Below the pieces are notes generated by a model, which searched no databases, was not told the origin of the DNA, and saw nothing but the letters and a program-made list of their open reading frames with translations. A program made the position numbers and the translations under genes. This document shows, piece after piece, positions 9,104 to 17,644 of a stretch of DNA of 47,974 nt. The stretch comes from Pyrinomonadaceae bacterium (GTDB taxonomy: Bacteria; Acidobacteriota; Blastocatellia; Pyrinomonadales; Pyrinomonadaceae): contig JALHNX010000008.1 in assembly GCA_022843305.1 (NCBI GenBank), forward strand, positions 1 to 47,974, in the 5' to 3' direction. How positions within the stretch are numbered: position 1 is the stretch's first letter; the number at the start of each line of letters is the position of its first letter.

Positions 9104-9626
9104 CTAAGGCAGAAAAGCGTTTTCGGTCGGGATGTCGGTCGAGTTGCCCCAATTAACCGCGCCGAATCCGGCAGTTGTTTGCAAAAGATACCACGTCCCC
9201 GTCGAAGGTCGGAACACCTCAATATCGGCTTTTCCGTCGCCGTCGTAATCCGCCGCGATCGGTTTATCGCCCGTTTGTCCGAACGTCGCAATCGTGTAAC
9301 TGCCCGTGCTGTAAAGAATATACCAACCGCCTTCACTCGGAGAAGTGGTAAACGATGAGTCAAGCGAGCCGTCGGAATTGAATCTGCCGATTCGGCTTTG
9401 ATTCTGGCTGCCGTTGATTCCGCTAAAAAGCCCGGCGACCATGATTTTACCGTCCGCTTGCAGTTCAATGTTGTTAATATCGCTGTTCGCGCCGCCCGGG
9501 GGATTAAACGTGCTGTCGAGGATTCCGTCGGCAGAAAGCCGCGCGATTCTGCCGCGCAGGAACGAGCCGATCTGTGTAAACTGTCCGCCGACCAGAATTT
9601 TACCGTCCGGTTAAATGTGTTTTCAT
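9104..9626 (-). pseudogene. Internally deleted delta-60 / FG-GAP repeat protein gene
   Basis: The frame from 9611 down to the stop at 9104 encodes two delta-60-type repeats (GKILVGGQFTQIG..RIARLSADGILDSTF and GKIMVAGLFSGI..RIGRFNSDGSLDSSF). These are followed by an FG-GAP/VCBS-like module (GDKPIAADYDGDGKADIEVFRPSTGTWYLL). Such modules end large secreted beta-propeller proteins. No start codon exists in this frame before a stop at about 9611. Just upstream, however, an ATG at 9626 with a purine-rich GGGGAAAACA leader begins a different frame that stops after 8 codons. The simplest reading is a deletion that joined the original start region, out of frame, to an internal repeat. A dead gene is likely. 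Confidence 0.65.
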
Positions 9627-10156
9627 TGTTTTCCCCAATAAAAAATGTACCGATAAAAAAACGGCGGTTTTCGTTTTCTTAGTTTAAAACACTTTGCTCC
9701 GAGAATTTGAAAAACTGCCTTAAGTCTTTAACTTTGAAGCGTGAAGAGTTCGTAAATCGAAAGAGTTAGATTATGTCCGATTCTAATCGAGCCGATTTGT
9801 TTTTGAAAAATCCTTAATTTAACTTAAAAACCTTGAAAAACCTTAAATTCCGTAAGAATCCGCGCAAATTTCGTTTTATTATTCAATGTTTTCGATTATG
9901 AATCCAAAATCGCCTGAAAAGAAAAACTTTTAGCCGCCGTGCGTTAAAAACCGCGCCTTTTCTTGCTATCTTGCTTTTTTGCGTATAAATTTAATTCTTA
10001 CCAACAATCTATTTGTCCGTGGTCAGTTGTCCGTTGTCCGTTGCAATTGTTTTAGTTCAATTATTGCCATGATTTTTAGCGAGGACGACTTGAAAAGACA
10101 GCAACTGACAACGGGCAACGGACTACTAACAAACAATAAGGAGAATTTTGCCGAAA
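9627..10156. other. Intergenic leader region upstream of the EF-G paralogue
   Basis: 530 bases with no gene. The first half is AT-rich and unremarkable. The second half carries the inverted heptamer arrays listed separately, and the right array ends directly before the AAGGAG ribosome-binding site (10138-10143) of the EF-G paralogue. Confidence 0.5.
10014..10135. repeat. Inverted pair of 7-bp tandem arrays (unit TGTCCGT / ACAACGG)
   Basis: Left array 10014-10048 is five 7-bp steps around TGTCCGT. Right array 10101-10135 is five steps around ACAACGG, largely the reverse complement of the left. The spacer is 52 bases. The right array runs up to the ribosome-binding site of the following gene. 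Confidence 0.75.
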
Positions 10157-12262
10157 ATGAAAGCATTTACTACTGAAAACATCAGAAATCTGGCTGTCAT
10201 TGGACACGGCGACGCGGGTAAAACACAGCTTATCGCTTCTTTACTCCACGTCGCAGGAATTACAAACCGCTGGGGACGCGTTGATGAAGGAACGACCGTC
10301 ACCGATTACGAAGACGATTCGATTGCCCGCAAAGTTACGCTGAACAACAATTTCACGCATCTCGAATACAAAGACACGAAAATCAATCTGATAGACACGC
10401 CCGGTTACGCGGCGTTCGTTTCGCACGCGCGTCCAGCGCTGCGCGTGGTTGACTGCGCGCTGGTCGTCGTTGACGGCGTGAAGGGCATCGAAGTGCAGAC
10501 GGAAAAAACGTGGAGTTACGCGAACGAATTTCTGCTGCCGCGTTTTATGGTCATCAACAAGCTCGAAAAGGAACACGCCGATTTCGGACACGCGCTCGAC
10601 ACGGCAAAAGAATCGTTTGCGCGTTCGATTGTGCCGTTCACGCTGCCAATCGGTTCGGAAGCAAACTTTAAAGGCATTGTGGATGTCGTTCATCAGAAGG
10701 CATATGAATTCGATCAGGACGGCAAAGCGAAGGAAATTCCGATTCCCGACGCGGGACGCGACGTTTTTGAAACCGCCCGCGAGCGTTTGATCGAGCTGGT
10801 CGCCGAATCGGACGACGCGCTGATGGAAAAATATTTCGATAACGGCACTTTGGACGAAGAAGATATTTACCCGAATCTGGCAAAAGCCATCGCCGCGAGC
10901 AAACTTTGTCCGGTTTATGCGGTGTCGGCGGCAAACGGTGTCGGGCTTTCGATCCTGCTCGATCACCTCGTCGAATTCGCGCCCAATCCGGCAACGCACG
11001 AAGCCGAATACGGCTTTAACAATCCCGAAGCGGCAGGCGATAGGATTTCCCGAAAATATTCAAACGACGAACCGTTTTCGGCTTACGTTTTCCGCACCAT
11101 CGCCGACCCGTTCGCCGGCAGGATCAACGTCATGAAAATCGTTTCGGGCAAAGTCGGTTCGGACGCGACCGTCTATAATTCGAGCCGCGATGCTGCCGAA
11201 CGGCTCGGCGCACTGCACGTTATTTCCGGCAAAACCTTAGACAAAGTCAACGAAGCGCAGACCGGCGACATTATTGCGGTCGTCAAATTAAAAGACACGC
11301 AGACCGGCGACACGCTCTGCGACAAGGCAAACGCAATCGTCTATCCGAAGGTCGAATATCCGGAAGCTGCGATTGCCTTTGCCATCGAACCGAAATCACG
11401 CGCCGACGAAGAAAAAATCTCGGTCGCTCTGCACAAGATTCTCGAAGAAGACCCGAGTTTGCATTTCGACCGCGATTCGCAGACCAAAGAATTTATTTTG
11501 TCGGGTTCGGGACAACTGCATATCGAAACCGTCGTTGATAAATTAAAAGACCGCTATCACGTCGAAGTCGCGCTGCATCCGCCGAAAGTTCCTTACAAGG
11601 AAACCATCACGGCGCAGGTCGAAGTTCAGGGCAGACACAAAAAACAATCCGGCGGTCGCGGGCAGTTCGGCGATTGCAAATGTATCTTCGAGCCGCTCGA
11701 CCGCGGCGCGGGATTCGAATGGGTTGATAAAATTTTCGGCGGTTCGATTCCCCAAAACTTCCGTCCGGCGGTCGAAAAAGGAATCCTCGAAGCCGCGCAG
11801 GGCGGCGCGGTCGCGGGTTATCCGCTCGTTGATTTCCGCGTTACGCTGATTGACGGAAGCTATCACACGGTAGATTCCGACGAACACTCGTTCCGCGCCG
11901 CCGGACGAAAAGCCTTCCGCGCCGCGATGGAAAAAGCGCGTCCGACGTTGCTCGAACCGGTTATGGATGTCGAAGTTTTCTGTCCGATCGAAGTTTCGGG
12001 CGACATTATGGGCGATCTTAATTCACGACGCGGCAGAGTTTCGGGAATGGATATGCGCGGCAAACAACAGGTCATCAAAGCGCAGGTTCCGCTCTCGGAA
12101 ATGCTCGATTACCAGTCGAAACTAAACTCGGTGACGCAGGCTCGCGGCTCGTATCATATGCAGTTTTCGCATTACGATCCGCTGCCGCACAATCTTGCCG
12201 GCAAAGTGATCGAAGAAGCCGTCGCCGCCGGACGCGTCCGCGCACACGACGACGACGAATAG
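10157..12262 (+). CDS. Elongation factor G-like GTPase (EF-G2 type paralogue)
   Basis: 701 residues from the ATG at 10157 (an in-frame TTG at 10148 lies 4 bases behind AAGGAG; the ATG gives the usual MK.(F/Y)TTENIRN start of this paralogue family). Domain order is that of EF-G: G domain with P-loop GHGDAGKT at 16-23, domain II, domains III to V with the GRGQFGDC and SGDIMGDLNSRRG blocks. Two canonical positions differ. The switch II motif reads DTPGY, where translational GTPases have DTPGH with the catalytic His, and the base-recognition motif reads NKLE instead of NKxD. These changes fit the EF-G paralogues of uncertain role, not the main translocase. It stands alone, ending at a strong terminator. 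Confidence 0.85.
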   Translation: MKAFTTENIRNLAVIGHGDAGKTQLIASLLHVAGITNRWGRVDEGTTVTDYEDDSIARKVTLNNNFTHLEYKDTKINLIDTPGYAAFVSHARPALRVVDCALVVVDGVKGIEVQTEKTWSYANEFLLPRFMVINKLEKEHADFGHALDTAKESFARSIVPFTLPIGSEANFKGIVDVVHQKAYEFDQDGKAKEIPIPDAGRDVFETARERLIELVAESDDALMEKYFDNGTLDEEDIYPNLAKAIAASKLCPVYAVSAANGVGLSILLDHLVEFAPNPATHEAEYGFNNPEAAGDRISRKYSNDEPFSAYVFRTIADPFAGRINVMKIVSGKVGSDATVYNSSRDAAERLGALHVISGKTLDKVNEAQTGDIIAVVKLKDTQTGDTLCDKANAIVYPKVEYPEAAIAFAIEPKSRADEEKISVALHKILEEDPSLHFDRDSQTKEFILSGSGQLHIETVVDKLKDRYHVEVALHPPKVPYKETITAQVEVQGRHKKQSGGRGQFGDCKCIFEPLDRGAGFEWVDKIFGGSIPQNFRPAVEKGILEAAQGGAVAGYPLVDFRVTLIDGSYHTVDSDEHSFRAAGRKAFRAAMEKARPTLLEPVMDVEVFCPIEVSGDIMGDLNSRRGRVSGMDMRGKQQVIKAQVPLSEMLDYQSKLNSVTQARGSYHMQFSHYDPLPHNLAGKVIEEAVAAGRVRAHDDDE

Positions 12263-12287
12263 TTTTTAACAAAAAACTGATAACGGT

Positions 12288-12333
12288 AAAAGGATAATGA
12301 TTTTGAGGTTCAACCAAAATCATTATCCTTTTT
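12288..12333. terminator. Bidirectional intrinsic terminator
   Basis: Perfect 18-bp arms at 12288-12305 and 12315-12332 with a 9-base loop, A-rich on the left and T-rich on the right. It separates the EF-G paralogue from the convergent small zinc-ribbon gene and can serve both. Confidence 0.9.
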
Positions 12334-12360
12334 TCAGCAATATTCTAATTCACCGCAAAC

Positions 12361-12570
12361 TCAAAGTTCGCGGCTTCTCTTTTTACTGACCTGCACGTCA
12401 ATTTCCCCTTCGACGTGCAGTTTTTCGGCGCAGCGCGGGCAATAATCTTTGCGCAGAATGCGGACGAGCAAGCCTTTTGCCTTGGCTTTTTTTCTCGCCT
12501 GCCGCGCGCTTCCCGACTGAATATCAATCATCTCTCCGCACGCGTCGCAATAAATCGTATATTCGATCAT
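12361..12570 (-). CDS. Small double-CxxC zinc-ribbon-like protein
   Basis: A 69-residue basic protein with two cysteine pairs, Cys8-x2-Cys11 and Cys44-x2-Cys47, separated by a Lys/Arg-rich helix (RQARKKAKAKG). The spacing suggests a single structural zinc site. A GAGAAAAG stretch lies upstream of the ATG. It ends at the shared terminator. Such proteins may bind nucleic acid, but nothing in the sequence proves it. It is single-gene and convergent to the EF-G paralogue. Confidence 0.65.
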   Translation of the reverse strand: MIEYTIYCDACGEMIDIQSGSARQARKKAKAKGLLVRILRKDYCPRCAEKLHVEGEIDVQVSKKRSREL

Positions 12571-13027
12571 CAGAATTTACTTTTCTCAATCATTATTTAA
12601 GACCATTAGCATATTACAAGACCGCCAACCGGAACACTACCCGTTTTATTTTTTGCTGAAAAAATCAGTATAGTGAGCGGTAGCGAACAGGCTTGTTAAA
12701 TGACCTGATTTTGATTAACAAACGCGACTCGCTACCGCTCGCTATACTGATGACATCCATCGTTTTTCTCCGACAACACAAATTAGGACACTAACCGTTT
12801 TAATTTTTTCTTGACTTACAAATAAAAAAAAGTTTATAAATAAACGCGAAACGTATTCAAGCATTACCGAATAACCTAAACTTTATGAAGTTCGGACTCT
12901 CGCGTTTTCTCAAAACTCCTATGCTTTTTACAAACAAGCACAATCACTGTCCCCTTTTTTTATATCTGCGCTAATCATCAGAAAGTTACGTTTTGATGCG
13001 CCGATTACTGGCAGTGGATTTAAGAGA
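12571..13027. other. AT-rich intergenic region holding one short palindromic repeat element
   Basis: About 460 bases without a gene. It contains the 88-bp element listed separately. The rest (12760-13027) is AT-rich, and no promoter or RNA could be recognised with confidence. Confidence 0.4.
12664..12751. repeat. Short inverted-repeat element, ATCAGTATAG family, copy 1
   Basis: 88 bp bounded by inverted ends ATCAGTATAG.GAGCGGTAG (12664-12682) and its reverse complement ending at 12751. Two related copies stand in tandem upstream of pyrR (26212-26415). It is a non-coding miniature or REP-like element. Confidence 0.75.
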
Positions 13028-13372
13028 TTACGAAGTTTTTGCCACATTGAGAAGGTCTTTAATGGTAGATTCGATTTCTTCCCGATCTTTGCCTGTGAAT
13101 ATGGAACTAAAGCGGTCACAGAGGTCAATTCTTTCAAATAGTTTGTCGCGTTCCCGATCAGTGAGGCTTCTATCATTTAAAAGTAAGGCTTTAGCTCTCA
13201 TGGAATTATCAGAAAGATAATCAACATATTCTTTAATGATCGGATTCTCGGCTAATTTCTCAGCCATCGCAACTTTCTTTAATCGGGCTTCTAAATCTGC
13301 GACTTGCTGGCGTGATTCATCGTCAAATCCGTATTCTAAAACTAATTGTTTGAGTTGTTCTAATTCATTCAT
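13028..13372 (-). CDS. Hypothetical helical protein, possibly phage-derived
   Basis: 114 residues, almost wholly alpha-helical and charged, with repeated acidic and basic heptads (LEQLKQLVLEYG, DLEARLKKVAMAEKLAENPI, RERDKLFERIDLCDRF), so coiled-coil association is likely. No catalytic motif is seen. The region is more AT-rich than its surroundings. The next minus-strand frame (13819-14085) looks like a broken phage structural or portal-associated tail, so this gene may be a relic of the same insertion. I do not recognise the family. Confidence 0.5.
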   Translation of the reverse strand: MNELEQLKQLVLEYGFDDESRQQVADLEARLKKVAMAEKLAENPIIKEYVDYLSDNSMRAKALLLNDRSLTDRERDKLFERIDLCDRFSSIFTGKDREEIESTIKDLLNVAKTS

Positions 13373-13693
13373 GTTTTGTTGACTTTAGGAATTTGTAAGA
13401 TATAAAATAAATAATTAGTAAGGATTCCCCCTGAAGAAATAAGAATATTGCGGTAAGAAGTCAAAAAACATCAAAAATTAATCTGATATTAATCAATCAG
13501 ATAAAAATAAAGACAAATTAATATTCTACAAGTAACACGAACATAAGGGTTTTTGTAATCTAGGTGTATTTATTGCGCAAAATACTATTGTGCATAAAGA
13601 TACCCGTGTTTAATTTGTCAAGCCGATTTTAGGCTTCTCCTAAACCATTCTACCCCCTATCCGCTCAATAATATAGACCGATTAAGGAGTCTT
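13373..13693. other. AT-rich intergenic region
   Basis: About 320 bases without a gene. The only structure I see is a small ATCTGAT/ATCAGAT inverted repeat at about 13481-13502. The plus-strand small ORF that follows has a good ribosome-binding site, so its promoter should lie here. Confidence 0.35.
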
Positions 13694-13822
13694 ATGAACG
13701 GTAATAACGATTGGTATGGTAAGGTAAAATACCATGCCTTTCAAATTTTCTTATTAATTCTATTTCTCTTTACAATCTACGATTTTTTAAGAGTTAAAAC
13801 GGGTTTCCCATGGTTCTTTTAA
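13694..13822 (+). CDS. Small single-pass membrane protein (42 aa)
   Basis: An ATG at 13694 follows a perfect AAGGAG (13684-13689). The 42-codon frame encodes a short polar N-terminus (MNGNNDWYGKVKYH), one strongly hydrophobic segment (FQIFLLILFLFTIYDFL) and a short tail ending at the stop at 13820-13822. The good ribosome-binding site and a clean transmembrane segment argue that it is translated. No family is recognised. Its 3' end overlaps the convergent fragment by a few bases. Confidence 0.45.
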   Translation: MNGNNDWYGKVKYHAFQIFLLILFLFTIYDFLRVKTGFPWFF

Positions 13823-14145
13823 ATTAAAGTAGGTGTAATTTCCTGAGATTGACTCGCTGTACCACCTAAAGTATTGGGAGCAGTTTCTGTATTATTTTCA
13901 GTACCGTAGTGCTGTTCGGTAGCGGTCGGCTGAGGTGTCTCCATTGGTGACATTCCTTGCTGTGCCATTATCTGAACGGCTTTACGGGCTGCGTTTTCCT
14001 GAGCAATCGGGATATAACTTTCTGCGTAAGCGTAAAGTGCATCTATCTGGTCGTCTTTTAAGCTGTCATCAGAGGCAAAGTCCAAAATCTACTGGATAAA
14101 AGCTGTATTTGCACGTTTCTTCTGCCGCCGACGCTTGAAGTGTGT
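13819..14145 (-). pseudogene. Fragment of a probable phage-type protein
   Basis: The readable frame from 14085 gives 88 residues: an acidic helical start (DDSLKDDQIDALYAYAESYI), EENAARKAV-like helix, then a Gln/Thr/Pro-rich low-complexity tail. The same frame continues upstream of an in-frame TAG (14089-14091) as KRRRQKKRANTAFIQ, so the natural protein was probably longer and is now interrupted. The only start is a TTG. The composition resembles C-terminal tails of phage head or portal-associated proteins, but this is a guess. It is probably not functional. Confidence 0.4.
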
Positions 14146-14254
14146 TCCAAATTACAAAATTCTTATTTAGAGACAAAATGACAAATTAAATAATGAAAAG
14201 GCGTTTTGCATTATTCAAGATCGAATATTATTAAAACTTTTTTGTTGTCGGCTT

Positions 14255-14454
14255 TTTAAATTGTCACTAGCTTTAGCTAGTGGATAAAGAGAGAAATAAA
14301 AGGCTTTAGCCGAATTCCTTGATTAAAATTTCAGATTGGCTTTAGCCGAATTTGCGCTATGCGAAAAAGATAATTGATTTTTTGTTATTTGTTCGGCTAA
14401 AGCCGAATTTCTTGCTGAGGCTGTCCACTAGCTGAAGCTAGTGGCAATTTAAAG
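14255..14454. repeat. REP-like doublet element, copy 1, beside the REP/IS200 transposase
   Basis: About 200 bp with inverted ends (TAAATTG.CACTAGC at the left, GCTAGTGGCAATTTA at the right). Each end carries its own palindrome (14265-14282 and 14425-14444). Inside are palindromic GGCTTTAGCC and TTCGGCTAAAGCCGAA units. The same architecture is found at 18821-19022. A direct duplication of the right end (TGAAGCTAGTGGCAATTTAA, two copies between 14432 and 14505) follows. Confidence 0.8.
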
Positions 14455-14537
14455 GGAAATAAATCTATGAAGCTAGTGGCAATTTAAAGGGAAATAAATC
14501 TATTTGAGAATCATAAATCTATCTGAGAGATAAATCT

Positions 14538-14981
14538 ATGCCGTTTGTTAAAGTCTGGATACATTTTGTTTGGTCAACCAAAAACCGTCAGCCGTTTTTA
14601 ACCGGTGAAATCAGACAAAAAGTTTTCGGACATATTCGGGAAAATGCGCGCGAAAAACAAATACACCTTGATTTTATTAATGGCTATACAGACCATGTTC
14701 ATTGTTTGATTTCGCTCGGCACAGACCAGACGTTGGAAAAGATTATGCAGTTAATCAAAGGCGAATCGTCCTTTTGGATAAACAAAAATCGCCTTTGCAG
14801 CACGAAATTTGAATGGCAGGATGAATATTTTGCGGTCGGAGTCTGCGAATCAATGCTTGAAAATGCGCGGAAATATATTGCCAATCAAGAAATACATCAC
14901 CGGACTAAAAGTTTTGATGATGAGTTTGAAGAATTTCTGAAACGCGCCGGATTTCAAAAATTAAAAGATACGAAAGATTAG
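14538..14981 (+). CDS. IS200/REP-type (Y1, HUH) transposase
   Basis: 147 residues, the normal size for TnpA of the IS200/IS605 group and for REP-associated tyrosine transposases. Visible motifs are HFVWSTKNRQP near the N-terminus, the HUH metal motif as DHVHCLI at about 52-58, a WQDEYFAVGV block, and the catalytic Tyr in ARKYIANQEIHH (about residue 114). These enzymes cut and rejoin single-stranded DNA at palindromic hairpins. A 200-bp palindromic REP-like doublet lies directly upstream, and a second one lies inside the etf cluster. This strongly suggests that this protein mobilises those sequences. No tnpB partner is present. Confidence 0.88.
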   Translation: MPFVKVWIHFVWSTKNRQPFLTGEIRQKVFGHIRENAREKQIHLDFINGYTDHVHCLISLGTDQTLEKIMQLIKGESSFWINKNRLCSTKFEWQDEYFAVGVCESMLENARKYIANQEIHHRTKSFDDEFEEFLKRAGFQKLKDTKD

Positions 14982-15086
14982 GTTCAGATAACATTCAATT
15001 CACTACCCGCAAATCAACAACAAGCAACCGAAAAGCGCGAAAGATTTTAATTCCTTCGCGCTTTTATTTGTTTATTTCGTTTTACT

Positions 15087-16292
15087 TTAAGAACCCGACG
15101 GCGCGAATTTTTCGATCTTTTTATCGCTGACGACGTAGATATTGTCTTTGTCGTCTAAAGCCATCCGGTTGAAGGCATCCGGTTTGAGCGGAAAACTGCG
15201 CAGAAGAACGCCGTCCGTTGATAATACGCTGATCTGCTTTTTGACGGAATTGTATGCGAAAATCTCGCCTTTCGAATTGAACGCGAAAAGCTTGTTGCCG
15301 AAAATCCCGAAATCCGGCGCGCCTTCCCACGTGAAGCGGTCAACATACGTGCCGTCGGGTTTGTAATGATAAAGATACTGTTTTTCGGTCGCCATTCCGC
15401 TCATCAGAAATATATCGCCCGTCACGTTGACGAGCATCGAGCCGCGCATCAGCGTCATCATTTTCGGGTTTTGTTTTTTCAATAAATTCTTGTGTTTGAT
15501 CTCGGGCTTGCCTTCGGGCGAAACCATAATGACGTATTCGCCGTCGGGAAACGAGGTGGCGAAAACCGCGAGCCGGTCGTCGTTGAGCATCACGATATCC
15601 TGAATCGTCGCTTCCTGCGGCTGGTTCATCCATTTCTCGCCGTAAAGCGGGATTTTGTCAATAAACTTTCCGGTCGTCGCGTCGTAACGCACAAGCTCTT
15701 TGTAACCGACGACCGCGTAAAGACGGTTTTTGCTGTCAATAACCAAATTGTTGACGGCGGTATAATATTTCTCGTCCGGCTTGACCGTGCTTTCCGTCAC
15801 GTTCCAGAGCTGTAAAAACTTGCCCGTCGAATCGAACTTCTGAATCCGCAGAGTGCCGTCGCCGACATAGATATTGCCGTCCTTATCAACCGCGACCGAT
15901 TCGGCTCTTTTGAATTCGCCCTGTCCGAGACCGTCTTTGCCGAACGACAAAAGCAGATTCGTGGAACTTTGCGGCGCGGTCGGAGAACTGCGCGGCGGCG
16001 GATAATTGTCGGTTTTATACCGTTTCTGCGACGCGGCGTAAAACAATATGCCGAAGCCGATAATCCCTGTAAAAATCAGCACGACCGGAATCGAAATCAA
16101 AACCCAGAAAAGCGTTTTGTCGTTTCCCTTTTTCCGGTTGCCGCCGTAATTGAACGGCGCGGTTTGATTAACCTGCGGATAACCCTGCGTTTGTTGCGCC
16201 AGATGTGCGCCGCAGTTGGTGCAAAACTCCAAAGGAAGACTTCCGCTGCTGAAAACTTCGCTTCCGCAGGCGCGGCAATATTGTTTTAACAT
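15087..16292 (-). CDS. Zinc-ribbon, membrane-anchored NHL-type beta-propeller protein
   Basis: 401 residues. An N-terminal zinc ribbon has two pairs (Cys6/Cys9 and Cys24/Cys27). A transmembrane helix spans about 60-87. A Pro/Ser-rich linker follows, and then a large beta-propeller domain of NHL type (repeating AVDKDGNIYVGDG, VIDSKNRLYAVVG, ALDDKDNIYVVSD). The ribbon should face the cytoplasm and the propeller the periplasm. NHL propellers bind proteins or ligands. This zinc_ribbon-TM-propeller design is common in Acidobacteria-like genomes, but no role is established. Single gene, about 400 bp from the divergent exported protein. Confidence 0.75.
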   Translation of the reverse strand: MLKQYCRACGSEVFSSGSLPLEFCTNCGAHLAQQTQGYPQVNQTAPFNYGGNRKKGNDKTLFWVLISIPVVLIFTGIIGFGILFYAASQKRYKTDNYPPPRSSPTAPQSSTNLLLSFGKDGLGQGEFKRAESVAVDKDGNIYVGDGTLRIQKFDSTGKFLQLWNVTESTVKPDEKYYTAVNNLVIDSKNRLYAVVGYKELVRYDATTGKFIDKIPLYGEKWMNQPQEATIQDIVMLNDDRLAVFATSFPDGEYVIMVSPEGKPEIKHKNLLKKQNPKMMTLMRGSMLVNVTGDIFLMSGMATEKQYLYHYKPDGTYVDRFTWEGAPDFGIFGNKLFAFNSKGEIFAYNSVKKQISVLSTDGVLLRSFPLKPDAFNRMALDDKDNIYVVSDKKIEKFAPSGS

Positions 16293-16706
16293 CTCTGATT
16301 TTTCTCGACTCCTTATTCTTTTAATTTACAATAGATAAGATGCCACAAAAAAACATTTTTTGCTCAATCGGCGCAGTTCGCCGTTTCTGCTCTCCATTAA
16401 AATTTCCCGAACGATTTTTTATTAGGTCAACTTTTTGCTTTTTTACATTTTATTTGTCAATTCCCCCAACTCTCCTGTTAATTCAATTAAAAACCCGATA
16501 AGATAAAACCTACAAAATCAGTAGTGAACCAAAAGTATTGCTCACAAGTAATATACTCGTTGTAGATATCAAATAAACCAAAGGAAAATCCGACAGTTTC
16601 ACCTGTTACAGGTCATCTGCCTGCGATTGAAATTACTTACAAACCCACACGGCTTGCTTTTAGGTATCACTACAAATACATCGTTTTTTTATTTCATGGA
16701 GGGAAA
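16293..16706. other. Divergent intergenic region with nothing recognisable
   Basis: 414 bases between two divergent genes. It must hold both promoters, but I could not fix either. A GGAGGG ribosome-binding site (about 16699-16704) precedes the plus-strand gene. No repeat or RNA is apparent. Confidence 0.4.
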
Positions 16707-17576
16707 ATGAAAAATATAATCAACAAGTTCGCAAAGATATGTCTTTCTTTGCTATTCACATTTCTGTTTCTGGGAACAGTTCAAGCTCAGATATTTACCG
16801 GCACCGGCTTTACCGTCGCTGACAACGGCGGCAGAGTGGCATCGTCCTGCTCGACGGTCGCGGTTTCCGGGGTTACCGGCAGCAGTCGAACCGTGAGAGC
16901 CGTTTCATTCACCGGCATCCACAGCTGGATCGGCGACACGGAAATCAGAGTTTACCCGCCGTCAGCCGCGCCGCCGCCGTCAACGGCAGGAAGCGTCGTA
17001 ATATCAAGCCCGCCCGACGGCAGAGCGTGTAATTACAACGGCACATACCGCTTTACCGATCAGGCGACGCAGAGCATTGATGCGGCAACAGTCGGCTGTA
17101 CCACTGCCACCAATGTCACGCCCGGCGATTACCGGACAAGCACCTACGGCGGCGGAACGAATCCCGGTCCGGTAACTTTGCTGACAACGAGTTTCGGAAC
17201 ATTGACACCCGCGCAGGTCAACGGCAACTGGCTGGTCTGTATGTTCGATTTTGCCGCGCCGGACGGCGGAACGATAACAAGCACGAGTATTCAGTTTGCC
17301 GTCCCGACCGCCGCCGGGGCTTCGATCAGCGGCAGAGTTTTAGAAGGGAAAGGTATCGGTATTTCCGGCGCAATTGTAATTCTTACCGACTCGCAGGGCA
17401 CGTCGCGAACCGCTAAATCGAACACGTTCGGTTATTACCGGTTCGACGATCTGCCGGTCGGACAAAATTATGTTTTGTCGGTTTCCTCGAAACGCCACGA
17501 GTTCGATAACCCGCAAAGAGTAATTAATCTGGGTGAAAGTATCGCGGACATGGATTTTGTCGCCGTTCCGTACTAA
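16707..17576 (+). CDS. Secreted protein with P-domain-like fold and carboxypeptidase-regulatory (Cna_B-like) domain
   Basis: 289 residues with a signal peptide (hydrophobic 10-25, cleavage after VQAQ). Residues about 30-200 form a Ser/Thr/Gly-rich beta domain resembling a proprotein-convertase P-like domain (SFTGIHSWIGDTEIRVYPP, LTPAQVNGNWLVCMFDFAAPDGGTI). Residues about 208-289 are a typical carboxypeptidase-regulatory-like repeat (SISGRVLEGKGIGISGAIVILTDS, TFGYYRFDDLPVGQNYVLSV). A strong GGAGG ribosome-binding site precedes the ATG. It probably acts at the cell surface as an adhesion or structural module. No enzyme is predicted. Confidence 0.8.
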   Translation: MKNIINKFAKICLSLLFTFLFLGTVQAQIFTGTGFTVADNGGRVASSCSTVAVSGVTGSSRTVRAVSFTGIHSWIGDTEIRVYPPSAAPPPSTAGSVVISSPPDGRACNYNGTYRFTDQATQSIDAATVGCTTATNVTPGDYRTSTYGGGTNPGPVTLLTTSFGTLTPAQVNGNWLVCMFDFAAPDGGTITSTSIQFAVPTAAGASISGRVLEGKGIGISGAIVILTDSQGTSRTAKSNTFGYYRFDDLPVGQNYVLSVSSKRHEFDNPQRVINLGESIADMDFVAVPY

Positions 17577-17590
17577 TTTCGCGTAAGAGG

Positions 17591-17637
17591 AATATAAAAA
17601 AGCCGGTCGGAGATATTCCGACCGGCTTTTTTATATT
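17591..17637. terminator. Intrinsic terminator, 21-bp perfect arms
   Basis: Arms at 17591-17611 and 17617-17637 with a 5-base loop. A GC-rich core is flanked by A6 and T6. It lies 14 bases after the stop of the secreted protein gene. Confidence 0.9.
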
Positions 17638-17644
17638 TCAGCTT

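Noticed and set aside
9091-9468. Alternative minus-strand frame over the delta-60 remnant
   Set aside because: Arg/Ser-rich shadow translation; the other frame carries clear delta-60 and FG-GAP signatures.
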